Source of the DNA: Haemophilus parainfluenzae
Lineage (GTDB): Bacteria; Pseudomonadota; Gammaproteobacteria; Enterobacterales; Pasteurellaceae
Direction of reading: 5' to 3'
DNA length: 64,000 nt
NCBI RefSeq assembly: GCF_003252725.1
Contig: NZ_QEPO01000001.1
Location: 473,726 to 537,725, forward strand
A program made the translations under genes and the position numbers. The notes beneath the pieces were generated by a model. That model made no database searches. It was given only the letters and a program-made list of their open reading frames with translations, and was not told where the DNA came from. Of the stretch, positions 1-9,012 are shown piece by piece. Every line of letters starts with the position of its first letter. Positions within the stretch are counted from its first letter, which is position 1.

Positions 1-2
1 CT

Positions 3-335
3 ATATTAAGAAATATAATTAAAAATAATATTAATGATGATGTGTTTGATGTGATTAATTATATTTTATTACCCTTAAGGTTTTTAGTTAAACATGCCGC
101 ATTTGAGGATGAGCAGGAATGTAGAATATTTTTTATAACAAATTTATTTGATAAGCGAATTGTTTCAAATGTAAATGAGAAATCAATGTATTTAAAATAT
201 GAAGAGGCAATTGGAGAGTATATAGATAAAATATATTTATCAATTGGAGCATCTCAGTATGAAGATTTCTTTATTAGAGCTTTAAGAGATAGTTCTAAAG
301 TTTGTCATTCCAAAAATCCATTTAGAAATAAATAA
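3..335 (+). CDS. C-terminal fragment of a DUF2971-like protein (5' end outside window)
   Basis: The frame is open from the left edge, so this is the tail (110 residues visible) of a longer gene; the GTG at 42 is internal and not a convincing start. The segment LVKHAAFEDEQECRIFF resembles the 'KH.aF..E.E.R' signature I associate with the DUF2971 family. It is followed by an IYLSIGAS strand and a final KNPFR, like the usual family ending. No function is established for this family. The stretch is clearly more AT-rich than the neighbouring core genes, a hint of horizontal acquisition. The family call is from memory of the motif, so moderate. Confidence 0.55.
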   Translation: MLRNIIKNNINDDVFDVINYILLPLRFLVKHAAFEDEQECRIFFITNLFDKRIVSNVNEKSMYLKYEEAIGEYIDKIYLSIGASQYEDFFIRALRDSSKVCHSKNPFRNK

Positions 336-371
336 TTTCTTATACGGTTCTATTGTTCTAATAATAAACTA

Positions 372-433
372 AAAGTGTGGTTGGTTTCGCAAGATTTTTT
401 GCTTTAAAGATGCTCTAAAACCAACCGCACTTT
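372..433. terminator. Inverted repeat of uptake-signal type
   Basis: AAAGTGTGGTTGGTTT (372-387) is nearly inverted at 418-433 as AACCAACCGCACTTT; one arm is a one-base-degraded uptake signal. The loop is about 30 bases and the T-run is short, so termination of the upstream partial gene is plausible but weak. Confidence 0.4.
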
Positions 434-447
434 CTCCCCAAAACTCT

Positions 448-469
448 TTTTGTGATCTACCTCAAATTT
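448..469 (+). promoter_or_regulatory. CRP-like site upstream of dcuC
   Basis: TGTGA (451-455), six bases, then TCAAA (462-466), flanked by T-runs, matches the CRP consensus TGTGA-N6-TCACA in 9 of 10 positions. It lies about 80 bases before dcuC. CRP or FNR control would fit a C4-dicarboxylate carrier; binding is inferred. Confidence 0.5.
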
Positions 470-545
470 TCGTATTGAACTGATTTACAAGTGCCAATTC
501 AATCGCTATCTTGCTGATATTATTATTTTAATAAAGAGGTAAATT

Positions 546-1904
546 ATGGATCTGATAATAGGTTTGATTGCCATTGTCTTGGTGGCATATTACATCGTGA
601 AAGGCTATTCAGCGACAGGCGTATTGATGTTCGGTGGCTTGGTCTTGTTATTCATTTCAGTGCTGATGGGGCATTCGATTTTACCGGATGGTGTGAAAAG
701 TACCGGTTCTACTTATTTTGATATTTTAGAATATGTGAAATATCTACTCGGTAATCGTGGCGGCGGCTTAGGCTTGATGATTATGGTGTTATGTGGTTTC
801 TCTGTGTATATGACCCATCTTGGCGCGAATGATGTGGTGGTGAAATTGGTGTCAAAACCACTGAAAAACATTCGTTCACCTTATATTTTAATGGTGTTTG
901 CTTACTTCCTTGCATGTTTGATGTCTTTTGCTGTGTCATCTGCAACAGGTTTAGGCGTGTTATTAATGGCGACATTATTCCCTGTGATGGTAAACGTGGG
1001 GATTTCACGTGGGGCAGCGGCTGCAATTTGCGCATCGCCAATTTCCATTATCCTTTCCCCAACATCAGGCGACGTGGTGCTTTCGGCTGAAATTTCAAAA
1101 ATTCCTTTAGGTGAGTTTGCCTTTGGTACCGCATTGCCGGTTTCGATTTTTGCGATTTTAGGGATTGCTGTAGCACACTTCTTCTGGCAGCGTTATTTAG
1201 ATAAAAAAGAAGGTGTGCAAGTAGAACGCATTAATGCAGATGAAATTAAAACCACAGCACCAAACTACTACGCGATTTTGCCATTATTACCCATTATTGG
1301 CGTATTGATTTTTGATGGTAAATGGGGCTTACCAAATTTACACATCGTTACCGTGATGGTGCTTTGCTTTATCATTACTGCTGCGGTAGATTTCTTACGT
1401 AGCTTTAACGCAAAACAAACCTTCGATAATCTCATTGTGGCATATCGCGGTATGGCAGATGCCTTTGCGGGTGTGGTGATGCTTTTAGTGGCGGCAGGTG
1501 TATTTGCACAAAGTTTAAGTACAATCGGCTTTATCACTAATTTAATCGACTCAGCACAAACCTTCGGCGGTTCAGCCTTCTTTATGATGTTAGTGCTTGC
1601 GGTGATTACCATTTTAGCCACCATGGCGACCGGTTCAGGTAACGCGGCGTTCTACGCTTTTGCAGAATTAATTCCTAAATTAGCCACACAAATGGGCGTC
1701 AACCCAGCATTCTTAACCATTCCAATGTTACAAGCCTCTAACTTAGGTCGTGGTTTATCACCGGTTTCTGGCGTGGTTGTAGCAGTATCCGGTATGGGAA
1801 ACATCTCACCATTTGAAATCGTAAAACGTATGTCTGTCCCAATGTTGGTTGGTTTTATTTGTGTGATTATCGGCACAGAAATCTTTGTTTCCGTTGCTGC
1901 CTAA
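546..1904 (+). CDS. dcuC: C4-dicarboxylate transporter DcuC
   Basis: A 452-residue hydrophobic carrier, close to the roughly 460-residue E. coli DcuC. The segments GLGVLLMATLFPVMVNVG and SPTSGDVVLSAE (about residues 137-185) are near-identical to DcuC as I remember it. The family moves C4-dicarboxylates across the inner membrane and is associated with succinate efflux during anaerobic growth; the direction here is inferred. A purine-rich AAAGAGG lies just before the ATG. The gene stands alone, with a CRP-like site upstream and a strong hairpin terminator after the stop, so it is probably monocistronic. Confidence 0.9.
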   Translation: MDLIIGLIAIVLVAYYIVKGYSATGVLMFGGLVLLFISVLMGHSILPDGVKSTGSTYFDILEYVKYLLGNRGGGLGLMIMVLCGFSVYMTHLGANDVVVKLVSKPLKNIRSPYILMVFAYFLACLMSFAVSSATGLGVLLMATLFPVMVNVGISRGAAAAICASPISIILSPTSGDVVLSAEISKIPLGEFAFGTALPVSIFAILGIAVAHFFWQRYLDKKEGVQVERINADEIKTTAPNYYAILPLLPIIGVLIFDGKWGLPNLHIVTVMVLCFIITAAVDFLRSFNAKQTFDNLIVAYRGMADAFAGVVMLLVAAGVFAQSLSTIGFITNLIDSAQTFGGSAFFMMLVLAVITILATMATGSGNAAFYAFAELIPKLATQMGVNPAFLTIPMLQASNLGRGLSPVSGVVVAVSGMGNISPFEIVKRMSVPMLVGFICVIIGTEIFVSVAA

Positions 1905-1921
1905 TTTGATAGGCAAAAAAG

Positions 1922-1950
1922 AAGGGCTGATAGTGAATATCAGCCCTTTG
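1922..1950. terminator. Bidirectional terminator between dcuC and folK
   Basis: An 11-base stem, AAGGGCTGATA and TATCAGCCCTT, with a small GTGA-type loop lies between two convergent genes. A-rich and T-rich flanks on either side allow use in both directions. Confidence 0.8.
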
Positions 1951-1957
1951 TTTTAAG

Positions 1958-2461
1958 TTAAGTGCGGTCAATTTTCTCGCTGTTTTTGATTTTATGCATT
2001 TGATGATTTTCAAAGGCTTTCACCAAATCTGCGACTTTTTCGCCTTCCGGTAAAACCAAATCTTGTGCGATATCATTAAGCGGCACAATCACGAATTCGC
2101 GATTTTTCATATCGTAATGAGGCACGGTTAAGCGTTCATTTTGAATGATTTGATCGCCATAAAGCAGAATATCCAAATCCAGTGTACGCTCCCCCCAACG
2201 ACGTAAACGCACGCGACCTTGTTCATTTTCAATGCGTTGTAATTCATCGAGTAAGGCTAAAGGTGGGCGAGTGGTTTCGATCATAGCCACCGCATTTACA
2301 TAGTCAGGTTGATCTTGCGGACCTAATGGTTTGCTTTGATAAAATCCGCTCACCGATTTTAATTCGGTATTAGGTAGCGCAGAAATTGCCTCTAATGCGG
2401 AATTTAATTGTTCTGTCGGCGTATTTAAATTGCTGCCAAGGGCGATATACACTTGAACCAT
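1958..2461 (-). CDS. folK: 2-amino-4-hydroxy-6-hydroxymethyldihydropteridine pyrophosphokinase
   Basis: 167 residues, a normal HPPK length. It transfers pyrophosphate from ATP to the pterin alcohol in folate synthesis, in the cytoplasm. The N-terminal YIALGSNL, the RRWGERTLDLDILLYG block (metal and substrate-binding acidic residues, about 86-101) and VPHYDMKNREFV (about 118-129) are diagnostic. Its ATG overlaps the pcnB stop by one base (TAATG), so the two are translationally coupled, as in the H. influenzae order. The last codons overlap an uptake signal at 1960-1968, giving the C-terminal tail EKIDRT. Confidence 0.95.
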   Translation of the reverse strand: MVQVYIALGSNLNTPTEQLNSALEAISALPNTELKSVSGFYQSKPLGPQDQPDYVNAVAMIETTRPPLALLDELQRIENEQGRVRLRRWGERTLDLDILLYGDQIIQNERLTVPHYDMKNREFVIVPLNDIAQDLVLPEGEKVADLVKAFENHQMHKIKNSEKIDRT

Positions 2462-3957
2462 TAGTTAGCCGCCTTAGGTTTACGTCTTCGATAATATTTT
2501 TTCTTCGGTGCAGGATGCAATTTTTGTTGTTCTTGAACCAACTGGCGACGTTGTTCTTGATTGCTCAGTTGGTACTCATGCCACCATTTTGCCAATTCAA
2601 CGGTTTCACCACCTTCCACTTCGGCACGCATCGCCAATAAATCAAAGGCCGCACGGAATTTTTGATGTTCCATCGTGCGAGCAGGGTGAGAACCCGTGCG
2701 TTTAAGCAATTGTAATTGCAACATCCAAATATCACGAATAACGGATGTATGACGACGAGGTGCGGCTAATGATCGGCATAATTGATCAAGCACTTCATTT
2801 GCCGCAAGGGCATAGGCATCGTGATTGTTTAAGCCACCTTCATTTTTCAGCACATCCACTTTTTCGCGTAATGGATACCAGAAGAATGCCGCAAATAAAA
2901 AGGCTGGATTGATACGTAATTTGTCGGCAATACGTTCATCAGTTGAATTTAACGAAGTTAAAATCATGCGTTCTGCAAGGCTGTCTTCTTTTTCGGTAAA
3001 ATAAGGTGTTAAGCTTGGGAAAAGCTGTTCAAATAAGCCATATTGGCGAAGTAATTTATAAGTTTTTACGCCATTGCCAGACTGCAATAATTTTAGGCTT
3101 TCATCGAATAAACGCGCCGGTGGAATATTTTTCAGCAATGGTGCAAGCTCACGAATGGGTTGTTCACTTGGTTTTTCCAAGAACATATCCAATTTCGCCA
3201 TAAAGCGCACAGAGCGTAACATACGCACGGGATCTTCTTGATAGCGGGTCACCGGATCACCAATCAGACGTAATTTTCCGTTTTTCAGATCATCAATCCC
3301 ATTGAAGTAATCACGCAATGTATTATCTTGCGGATTGTAGTAAAGGGCATTTACGGTGAAGTCACGGCGCTCCGCATCTTGTTCAATGGTGCCGTACACG
3401 TTATCACGTAATAACATCCCTTCATCGCTTTGTTTTGCTTGATTTTCGCTGCGCGCGTCCGAATGGCTAGCACGGAATGTGGCCACTTCGATTACATCAC
3501 GACCAAACATAATATGCGCAAGGCGGAAACGACGACCGACTAAACGGCATTGACGTTGGAATACCGCTTGAATTTGGTCGGGACGTGCATTTGTTGCTAC
3601 ATCAAAATCTTTTGGATGTTTGCCCAACAATAAATCACGCAAACAACCACCAACGATATAAGCGTCATAACCTTGGCGTTGCAATTTTTCTACCACGGTA
3701 ATGGCATTACGGCTAAACATACGTGGGTTAATACCAAAATGAGAGGCTTTAACGATATGTTTGTCGTGACGATGCGCTTGGGTGTTGGTTTTTTTGTGGT
3801 GAGAAGAGGACTGGGCGATCTTGGGTTGTGAACGCTCTGTTTTTGAAACGTTTGGTTTTTCAGTTTTTGGCGCCGTTTTTTGGACGGGGGAATTTATATT
3901 GGTTTCAGTTTCTTTTTTAGTTTTTTTACCAAATAAATTTTTTATATAAGTAAGAAT
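2461..3957 (-). CDS. pcnB: Poly(A) polymerase I, probable AUU start
   Basis: Adds 3' poly(A) tails to RNA and promotes decay. The core contains IVGGCLRDLLLG and KDFDVATNA (nucleotidyltransferase G-G and DxD residues), then CRLVGRRFRLAHIMFG and an EDPVRMLRSVRF region. The first in-frame ATG (3720) would leave 419 residues, but the frame is open for another 80 codons up to a TAA at 3961-3963. Immediately inside that stop, GGAG (3964-3967) lies six bases before an ATT at 3955-3957. Starting there gives M-L-T-Y-I-K-N-L-F and a 498-residue protein; E. coli PcnB starts M-F-T-R-V-A-N-F and is reported to use AUU. No ATG, GTG or TTG occurs in the first codons of the extension. The C-terminus is lysine/arginine-rich (KKKYYRRRKPK). 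The 79-residue N-terminus is low-complexity (Lys, Thr, Ser, His). Identity is certain; the start is well supported but inferred. Confidence 0.93.
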   Translation of the reverse strand: MLTYIKNLFGKKTKKETETNINSPVQKTAPKTEKPNVSKTERSQPKIAQSSSHHKKTNTQAHRHDKHIVKASHFGINPRMFSRNAITVVEKLQRQGYDAYIVGGCLRDLLLGKHPKDFDVATNARPDQIQAVFQRQCRLVGRRFRLAHIMFGRDVIEVATFRASHSDARSENQAKQSDEGMLLRDNVYGTIEQDAERRDFTVNALYYNPQDNTLRDYFNGIDDLKNGKLRLIGDPVTRYQEDPVRMLRSVRFMAKLDMFLEKPSEQPIRELAPLLKNIPPARLFDESLKLLQSGNGVKTYKLLRQYGLFEQLFPSLTPYFTEKEDSLAERMILTSLNSTDERIADKLRINPAFLFAAFFWYPLREKVDVLKNEGGLNNHDAYALAANEVLDQLCRSLAAPRRHTSVIRDIWMLQLQLLKRTGSHPARTMEHQKFRAAFDLLAMRAEVEGGETVELAKWWHEYQLSNQEQRRQLVQEQQKLHPAPKKKYYRRRKPKAAN

Positions 3958-3963
3958 AATTTA

Positions 3964-3967
3964 CTCC
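3964..3967 (-). promoter_or_regulatory. Shine-Dalgarno sequence that fixes the AUU start of pcnB
   Basis: On the minus strand GGAG is followed by TAAATT and then ATT (3957-3955). The six-base spacing is ideal for the second ATT. No competing conventional start codon lies within range. Confidence 0.7.
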
Positions 3968-4001
3968 ATTCTCTATGTTAAATGCGCATTTGATAAAAAC
4001 A

Positions 4002-4037
4002 CGAAAAGTGCGGTTGTTTTTGACCGCACTTTTTCGT
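4002..4037 (-). terminator. Uptake-signal-pair terminator after dksA
   Basis: Inverted copies of the uptake signal (AAAAGTGCGGT and ACCGCACTTTT, extended by CGAAA/TTTCG) form a long stem between dksA and pcnB. On the minus strand it is followed by TGTTTTT, so it should end or attenuate dksA transcripts before pcnB. Confidence 0.75.
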
Positions 4038-4054
4038 TGGGTTATTTGAATCAA

Positions 4055-4492
4055 TTAACCTGCGACTTGTTTTTCACGAATTTCAGCAAGGGTTTTGCAA
4101 TCGATACAAAGATCAGCAGTAGGACGTGCTTCTAAGCGACGAATGCCAATTTCTTCCCCACAAGAATCACAGTAACCGAAATCATCGGTGTCCAATTTTT
4201 TCAATGTGTATTCAATCTTTTTCATTAATTTACGCTCGCGATCGCGGTTACGTAATTCAAGACTGAATTCTTCTTCTTGGGTCGCACGGTCTGCTGGATC
4301 TGGGAAGTTTGAAGCTTCATCTTGCATATGAGCAACAGTTCTTGATGCTTCTTCCACAATTTGCTCATGCCATGCAGTTAAAATTTTTCTGAAATGAAGA
4401 ATTTGATCTTCATTCATGTATTCTTCACCTTTCTTTGGTTGATAAGGTGTAACACCGGCTAAATCCAGCAAACTTAGAGATGCCTTAGACAT
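4055..4492 (-). CDS. dksA: RNA polymerase-binding transcription factor DksA
   Basis: 145 residues, slightly shorter than the 151 of E. coli. DksA inserts a coiled coil into the secondary channel of RNA polymerase and potentiates ppGpp at rRNA and amino-acid promoters. The coiled coil spans roughly residues 35-110, with its tip acidic residues in the DPADRAT segment (about 65-71). The C-terminal zinc finger is [13 protein letters not shown] with CIDC. The ATG at 4490-4492 has only a weak purine stretch (AGGAG) upstream. The gene precedes pcnB in the same orientation with a terminator between. A natural target, the rRNA promoter, is present at the right end of this window. Confidence 0.96.
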   Translation of the reverse strand: MSKASLSLLDLAGVTPYQPKKGEEYMNEDQILHFRKILTAWHEQIVEEASRTVAHMQDEASNFPDPADRATQEEEFSLELRNRDRERKLMKKIEYTLKKLDTDDFGYCDSCGEEIGIRRLEARPTADLCIDCKTLAEIREKQVAG

Positions 4493-4658
4493 TGATAACT
4501 CCTAATAATAGTACAGAATTTAATGACGTCCTGTCTTGTTTTTTGTGATTAGTTCTTATTGCTAAAAATAGCTGACATAAGAACCTAGTTATTTTAAGGG
4601 CGATATAAATAGCAGAACTTCATCTATTTAGCAAATAAATTTAACCTGGAAATTTAAA

Positions 4659-4680
4659 TTTTGCGATCGAGATCGCAAAA
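4659..4680 (+). promoter_or_regulatory. CRP-S (Sxy-dependent competence) site upstream of comEC/rec2
   Basis: TTTTGCGATC and its perfect inverted copy GATCGCAAAA flank a central GA. The TGCGA/TCGCA cores, instead of TGTGA/TCACA, are the known hallmark of Pasteurellaceae competence promoters that need both CRP and Sxy. It sits 76 bases before the comEC start, as expected for rec2 in the H. influenzae competence regulon. Confidence 0.9.
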
Positions 4681-4755
4681 AATGGCGTAATTATTTGTTT
4701 ATTTATGAGGTTAAGGCTAGGTTGCCTTATTTTCTCGCTATAAATCACACTCCAA

Positions 4756-7158
4756 ATGAAACTCACGTTATTTCAACTGTGCATCATGCTCATCATTTCA
4801 GCCTTTTCTTTGCTTATCGTGCCTGATTTTTTACTGTTTACCTGGCAACGAGCAGGGCTGAGCATTTTATTGTTGGTTATGACCGCATTTTGTTTCCATT
4901 GGTTCAATTATTTTAAAGCCAGAAATTTTTTTATGAGCGGTATCTTGTTTTTGATTACTTTAGCTTATGCACATTCACCCGCTTTATCGTTATTGGGACA
5001 AGCAGAGAGAATTTCAAGTTTACCGAATAAAATCACGTTAGAACTCCACATCTCAGAAATTTTTCATCAGCAAGATTATCAAACGTTGGTTGCTACGGCC
5101 TCTTTATTTGATGGGAAAGAACAACAAATTTTTATTAATTGGAGAGCACCAGAAAAACCACAAGTAGGTGAAATTTGGCGGGCGGATGTAAAGCTTCGTC
5201 CTATTTCGGCGAGATTAAACCATGGGGGATTTGATCGACAGCAATGGTATTTTTCCAAAAGAATTATTGCCGTAGGGAATGTGAAAAGTGCGGTCAAAAT
5301 GAGTGAAGATTTTTCTTATCGCACAGATTTTCTACAGAATAGTCTCAAACAGACGGAAGGGCTTTCTTTACAAGGTTTACTTATCGCATTGGCATTCGGT
5401 GAGCGAGCTTGGTTGGATAATAAAACGTGGCTGATTTATCAGCAAACGAATACAGCACATTTGATTGCTATTTCAGGACTCCATATCGGTTTAGCAATGG
5501 GGATAGGATTTTTCTTTGCTCGATTTTTGCAATTTGCACTGCCTACACGCGTTATTTCGCCCTGGTTTCCGCTTTGCTTTGGTGTGTTGATTGCTTTAGG
5601 TTATGCCTATTTAGCCGGATTTAGTTTACCGACCTTTCGTGCAATGATGGCATTGCTTTTTATTGCAATCCTTCAATGTTCTCGACGATATTACACGCCT
5701 TCGCAAATGCTGTGTTTGGTGGTGGCATTTTTGCTTTTTTGTGATCCGCTTATGCCACTTTCGGTTAGCTTTTGGCTTTCAGTTGGTGCTGTTACCTGTT
5801 TGATTGTATGGTACCGATATGTTCCCTTATCAATCATTGAATGGCAACATCAAAAATTATCCCGCAAAGTGCGGTGGATTTTAGGATTGTTTCATTTGCA
5901 GATTGGTTTGTTGATTTTATTCACACCTATTCAGCTTTTCTTTTTTAATGGCTTGGCATTAAATGGGTTCTTAGCAAATTTAATTGCAGTGCCCTTGTAT
6001 AGCTTCTTACTTGTACCCTTGATTCTCTTTGCGGTGTTAACGAATGGTGCATTTTCTTCTTGGTATTTTTCAAATGCGATTGCTCAAGGTATTACACAAT
6101 GTCTCCGTGTTTTCCAAGGCTCATATGTGCCGATTTCAATTAATTTATCTCTTATTCTGACCGCACTTTTAAGCCTTATTTTTGGCGGAATGTTAAGTAG
6201 ATTGTATTTTGCATCTCAAGCTCAAACAAAAAATACACCGTTAAAATCGAGTCGCTTTTTCACGTTAAATCATACAAAAATCTTATCGGCAAAAGAGTAT
6301 AAACAAGCGCTATTGGGCATAATTCTTATTTTTAGTATTTGTATGAGTACGCTAGGATATCGATATTTCACGAAACCCAAATGGCAGCTAGATACCTTAG
6401 ATGTGGGACAAGGTTTAGCAACCTTAATTGTGAAAGAGGGGAAAGGCGTGTTGTATGACACAGGGCCTGCTTGGCAGAATGGAATAGGGGCATCTTCCAT
6501 GGCAGAATTGGAAATATTACCTTATCTTCAACGGGAAGGCATTGAGCTTGAAACTTTGATTTTAAGCCATGATGATAACGATCATTCAGGTGGTGCTAAA
6601 GCGATTTTAGCCGCATACCGAGACATTGAACTGATTACACCTTCTCGTAAAAACTACGGCGAAACGCACCGCACTTTTTGTCTTCAGGGGAAACAATGGC
6701 TGTGGCGAGGACTTGATTTTAAAGTTCTTTCACCAACGCAAATAACAGATAGAGCGGAGAATCCGCAATCTTGCGTAATTTTACTAACAGATGGACAGTA
6801 CAAGATCCTTTTAACCGGTGATGCGGATGTGGCGACAGAAAGAGCATTTGCTGAAAACATAGGCAAAATTAATGTGTTACAAGTGGGGCATCATGGTAGT
6901 AAAACTTCAACAGGCGAGTTTTTATTGGCTCTGACGAAACCTGATCTTGCCTTAATTTCAAGTGGACGATGGAATGCGTGGAATTTTCCTCATCCAACCG
7001 TGATTGAACGGTTAAATCGTTATCAAAGTGCGGTCGAAAATACCGCTATTTCAGGTCATATAAGGTTAAATTTTACTGAAAAGGGCATTGAAATTGAAAA
7101 GGCGAGAGGAGATTTTTCACCTTGGTTTGCCCGTGTAATTGGATTATCCCCGAAATAA
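4756..7158 (+). CDS. rec2: Competence DNA-translocation channel ComEC/Rec2
   Basis: 800 residues, about the size of H. influenzae Rec2. It is the inner-membrane channel that passes single-stranded DNA into the cytoplasm during transformation. Most of the first 540 residues are hydrophobic and contain the competence-domain motif AHLIAISGLHIGLAMG (about 235-250). The C-terminal third is a metallo-beta-lactamase-like domain with LDVGQGLATLI (about 550), SHDDNDHSGG (about 604) and VGHHGSKTSTG (about 712). A perfect CRP-S site lies upstream. The coding sequence carries at least five uptake signals (near 5285, 5865, 6160, 6667 and 7026), so the gene for uptake is itself a good uptake substrate. Confidence 0.95.
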   Translation: MKLTLFQLCIMLIISAFSLLIVPDFLLFTWQRAGLSILLLVMTAFCFHWFNYFKARNFFMSGILFLITLAYAHSPALSLLGQAERISSLPNKITLELHISEIFHQQDYQTLVATASLFDGKEQQIFINWRAPEKPQVGEIWRADVKLRPISARLNHGGFDRQQWYFSKRIIAVGNVKSAVKMSEDFSYRTDFLQNSLKQTEGLSLQGLLIALAFGERAWLDNKTWLIYQQTNTAHLIAISGLHIGLAMGIGFFFARFLQFALPTRVISPWFPLCFGVLIALGYAYLAGFSLPTFRAMMALLFIAILQCSRRYYTPSQMLCLVVAFLLFCDPLMPLSVSFWLSVGAVTCLIVWYRYVPLSIIEWQHQKLSRKVRWILGLFHLQIGLLILFTPIQLFFFNGLALNGFLANLIAVPLYSFLLVPLILFAVLTNGAFSSWYFSNAIAQGITQCLRVFQGSYVPISINLSLILTALLSLIFGGMLSRLYFASQAQTKNTPLKSSRFFTLNHTKILSAKEYKQALLGIILIFSICMSTLGYRYFTKPKWQLDTLDVGQGLATLIVKEGKGVLYDTGPAWQNGIGASSMAELEILPYLQREGIELETLILSHDDNDHSGGAKAILAAYRDIELITPSRKNYGETHRTFCLQGKQWLWRGLDFKVLSPTQITDRAENPQSCVILLTDGQYKILLTGDADVATERAFAENIGKINVLQVGHHGSKTSTGEFLLALTKPDLALISSGRWNAWNFPHPTVIERLNRYQSAVENTAISGHIRLNFTEKGIEIEKARGDFSPWFARVIGLSPK

Positions 7159-7210
7159 CAGGTACAATGCAGCCAATTTTTATTAAGACAATGTGATGTA
7201 AGAACAAACT

Positions 7211-8959
7211 ATGCAAGATAAAGATTTCTCAACCACACAAACTTTTAAGCGTTTATGGCCGATGATTTCACCGTTTAAATCAGGCTTATTAGTCGCCGCT
7301 TTTGCTTTAATTTTTAATGCTTTAGCAGATTCAGGTTTGATTTATATGCTTAAGCCTTTGCTTGATGATGGTTTCGGAAAAGCCGATCATTCTTTCTTGA
7401 AAATGATGGCATTTGTTGTGGTTGGCATGATTATATTGCGTGGGGTGACCAACTTTGTCTCTACTTATTGCCTAGCGTGGGTATCCGGTAAAGTAGTGAT
7501 GATTATGCGCCGCCGTTTGTTTAAACATTTAATGTTTATGCCAGTGAGCTTTTTTGATCGTAATTCAACAGGAAAATTACTTTCTCGTATTACTTACGAC
7601 TCAGAAATGATTGCTAACTCTTCATCTAGTTCATTAGTGACGATTGTTCGCGAAGGAGCCTATTTAATTTCGTTGCTTGTTGTGATGTTCTATACCAGTT
7701 GGGAATTAACACTTGTGCTTTTTGTGATTGGCCCGATTATTGCAGTACTGATTCGCATGGTATCTAAGATTTTCCGTAAGCTCAGTAAAAATATGCAAGA
7801 TTCCATGGGGGAATTAACCTCTGCGACGGAACAAATGCTGAAAGGGCATAAGGTAGTGCTTTCTTTTGGTGGGCAATTAGTGGAGGAAGAGCGTTTCGAT
7901 AAAGTCAGTAACGATATGCGTCGTAAAGGTATGAAGATGGTAACTGCTGATGCAATTTCAGATCCAGTTGTGCAAGTGATTGCTTCTTTGGCGTTGGCAG
8001 CAGTGCTTTATTTAGCAACGACACCATTAATTGCTGATGATAATTTAACTGCGGGTTCTTTCACGGTAGTTTTTTCTTCTATGTTAGCGATGATGCGTCC
8101 GTTAAAATCCTTGACGAATGTAAACTCACAATTCCAACGAGGCATGGCGGCTTGTCAGACATTGTTTGCGATCTTAGATTTAGAGACTGAAAAAGATAAT
8201 GGTACGTATAAAGCCGAACCCGCAAAAGGTGATTTAGAATTTAAAAATGTGAGTTTTGCCTATGAGGGTAAAGAAGAGAAAGCCTTAAATAATATCTCTT
8301 TCTATGTGCCTGCAGGCAAAACCGTGGCATTAGTGGGGCGTTCAGGTTCGGGTAAATCAACCATTGCCAATTTAGTGACGCGTTTCTACGATATTGATGA
8401 AGGTGAGATTTTATTAGATGGCGTGAGAATTCAAGATTATCGTTTATCTAATTTACGTGAGAATTGTTCTGTCGTTTCTCAACAAGTACATTTATTTAAC
8501 GATACGATTGCCAATAATATTGCTTACGCGGCAGAAGATAAATACAGTCGTGAGCAAATTGTCGAAGCGGCAAAAGCAGCTTATGCCCTGGAGTTTATCG
8601 AGAAGCTTCCACAAGGTTTTGATACAGTAATTGGCGAAAATGGTGCGAGTCTTTCTGGAGGCCAACGTCAGCGTTTAGCCATTGCTCGTGCGTTATTACG
8701 TAATTCACCGGTTTTAATTTTAGATGAAGCGACGTCTGCTCTTGATACCGAATCTGAACGTGCGATTCAGTCTGCATTAGAAGAGCTGAAGAAAGATCGT
8801 ACAGTATTGGTTATCGCGCATCGTTTATCAACCATTGAAAATGCCGATGAAATCTTAGTCATTGAACATGGTGAAATTAAAGAACGTGGTACACATCAAG
8901 ATTTATTAGCGCTTGATGGTGCGTATAAACAATTACACAGTATGCAGTTTAGCGGATAA
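7211..8959 (+). CDS. msbA: Lipid A export ATP-binding/permease protein MsbA
   Basis: 582 residues, as in E. coli and H. influenzae. It is a half-transporter that dimerises in the inner membrane and flips lipid A-core to the periplasmic leaflet. The N-terminal six-helix ABC-membrane domain (about 20-320) is followed by an ATPase domain with Walker [10 protein letters not shown] (about 376), signature [15 protein letters not shown] (about 481), Walker [13 protein letters not shown] and the switch histidine in VIAHRLST. It lies 52 bases after comEC and directly before lpxK, the conserved msbA-lpxK pair. Confidence 0.97.
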   Translation: MQDKDFSTTQTFKRLWPMISPFKSGLLVAAFALIFNALADSGLIYMLKPLLDDGFGKADHSFLKMMAFVVVGMIILRGVTNFVSTYCLAWVSGKVVMIMRRRLFKHLMFMPVSFFDRNSTGKLLSRITYDSEMIANSSSSSLVTIVREGAYLISLLVVMFYTSWELTLVLFVIGPIIAVLIRMVSKIFRKLSKNMQDSMGELTSATEQMLKGHKVVLSFGGQLVEEERFDKVSNDMRRKGMKMVTADAISDPVVQVIASLALAAVLYLATTPLIADDNLTAGSFTVVFSSMLAMMRPLKSLTNVNSQFQRGMAACQTLFAILDLETEKDNGTYKAEPAKGDLEFKNVSFAYEGKEEKALNNISFYVPAGKTVALVGRSGSGKSTIANLVTRFYDIDEGEILLDGVRIQDYRLSNLRENCSVVSQQVHLFNDTIANNIAYAAEDKYSREQIVEAAKAAYALEFIEKLPQGFDTVIGENGASLSGGQRQRLAIARALLRNSPVLILDEATSALDTESERAIQSALEELKKDRTVLVIAHRLSTIENADEILVIEHGEIKERGTHQDLLALDGAYKQLHSMQFSG

Positions 8960-8967
8960 AATAATAA

Positions 8968-8989
8968 GGGCGAACCAATGTGTTCGCCC
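8968..8989 (+). terminator. Hairpin in the msbA-lpxK gap
   Basis: GGGCGAAC (8968-8975) pairs with GTTCGCCC (8982-8989) around a six-base loop. No T-run follows, so it is more likely a partial attenuator or mRNA-stabilising stem than a full stop. It overlaps a spurious upstream ATG in the lpxK frame. Confidence 0.55.
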
Positions 8990-9012
8990 AAAATCAATAT
9001 AGGATAAATGAA

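Noticed and set aside
781..1876. Several open frames opposite to dcuC
   Set aside because: They are antisense shadows of a clear membrane transporter gene, without ribosome sites or recognisable motifs.
2461..3720. pcnB as a 419-residue protein starting at ATG 3720
   Set aside because: The frame is open upstream, residues before the ATG read HFGINPR as in a continuous protein, and a well-placed GGAG precedes an ATT.
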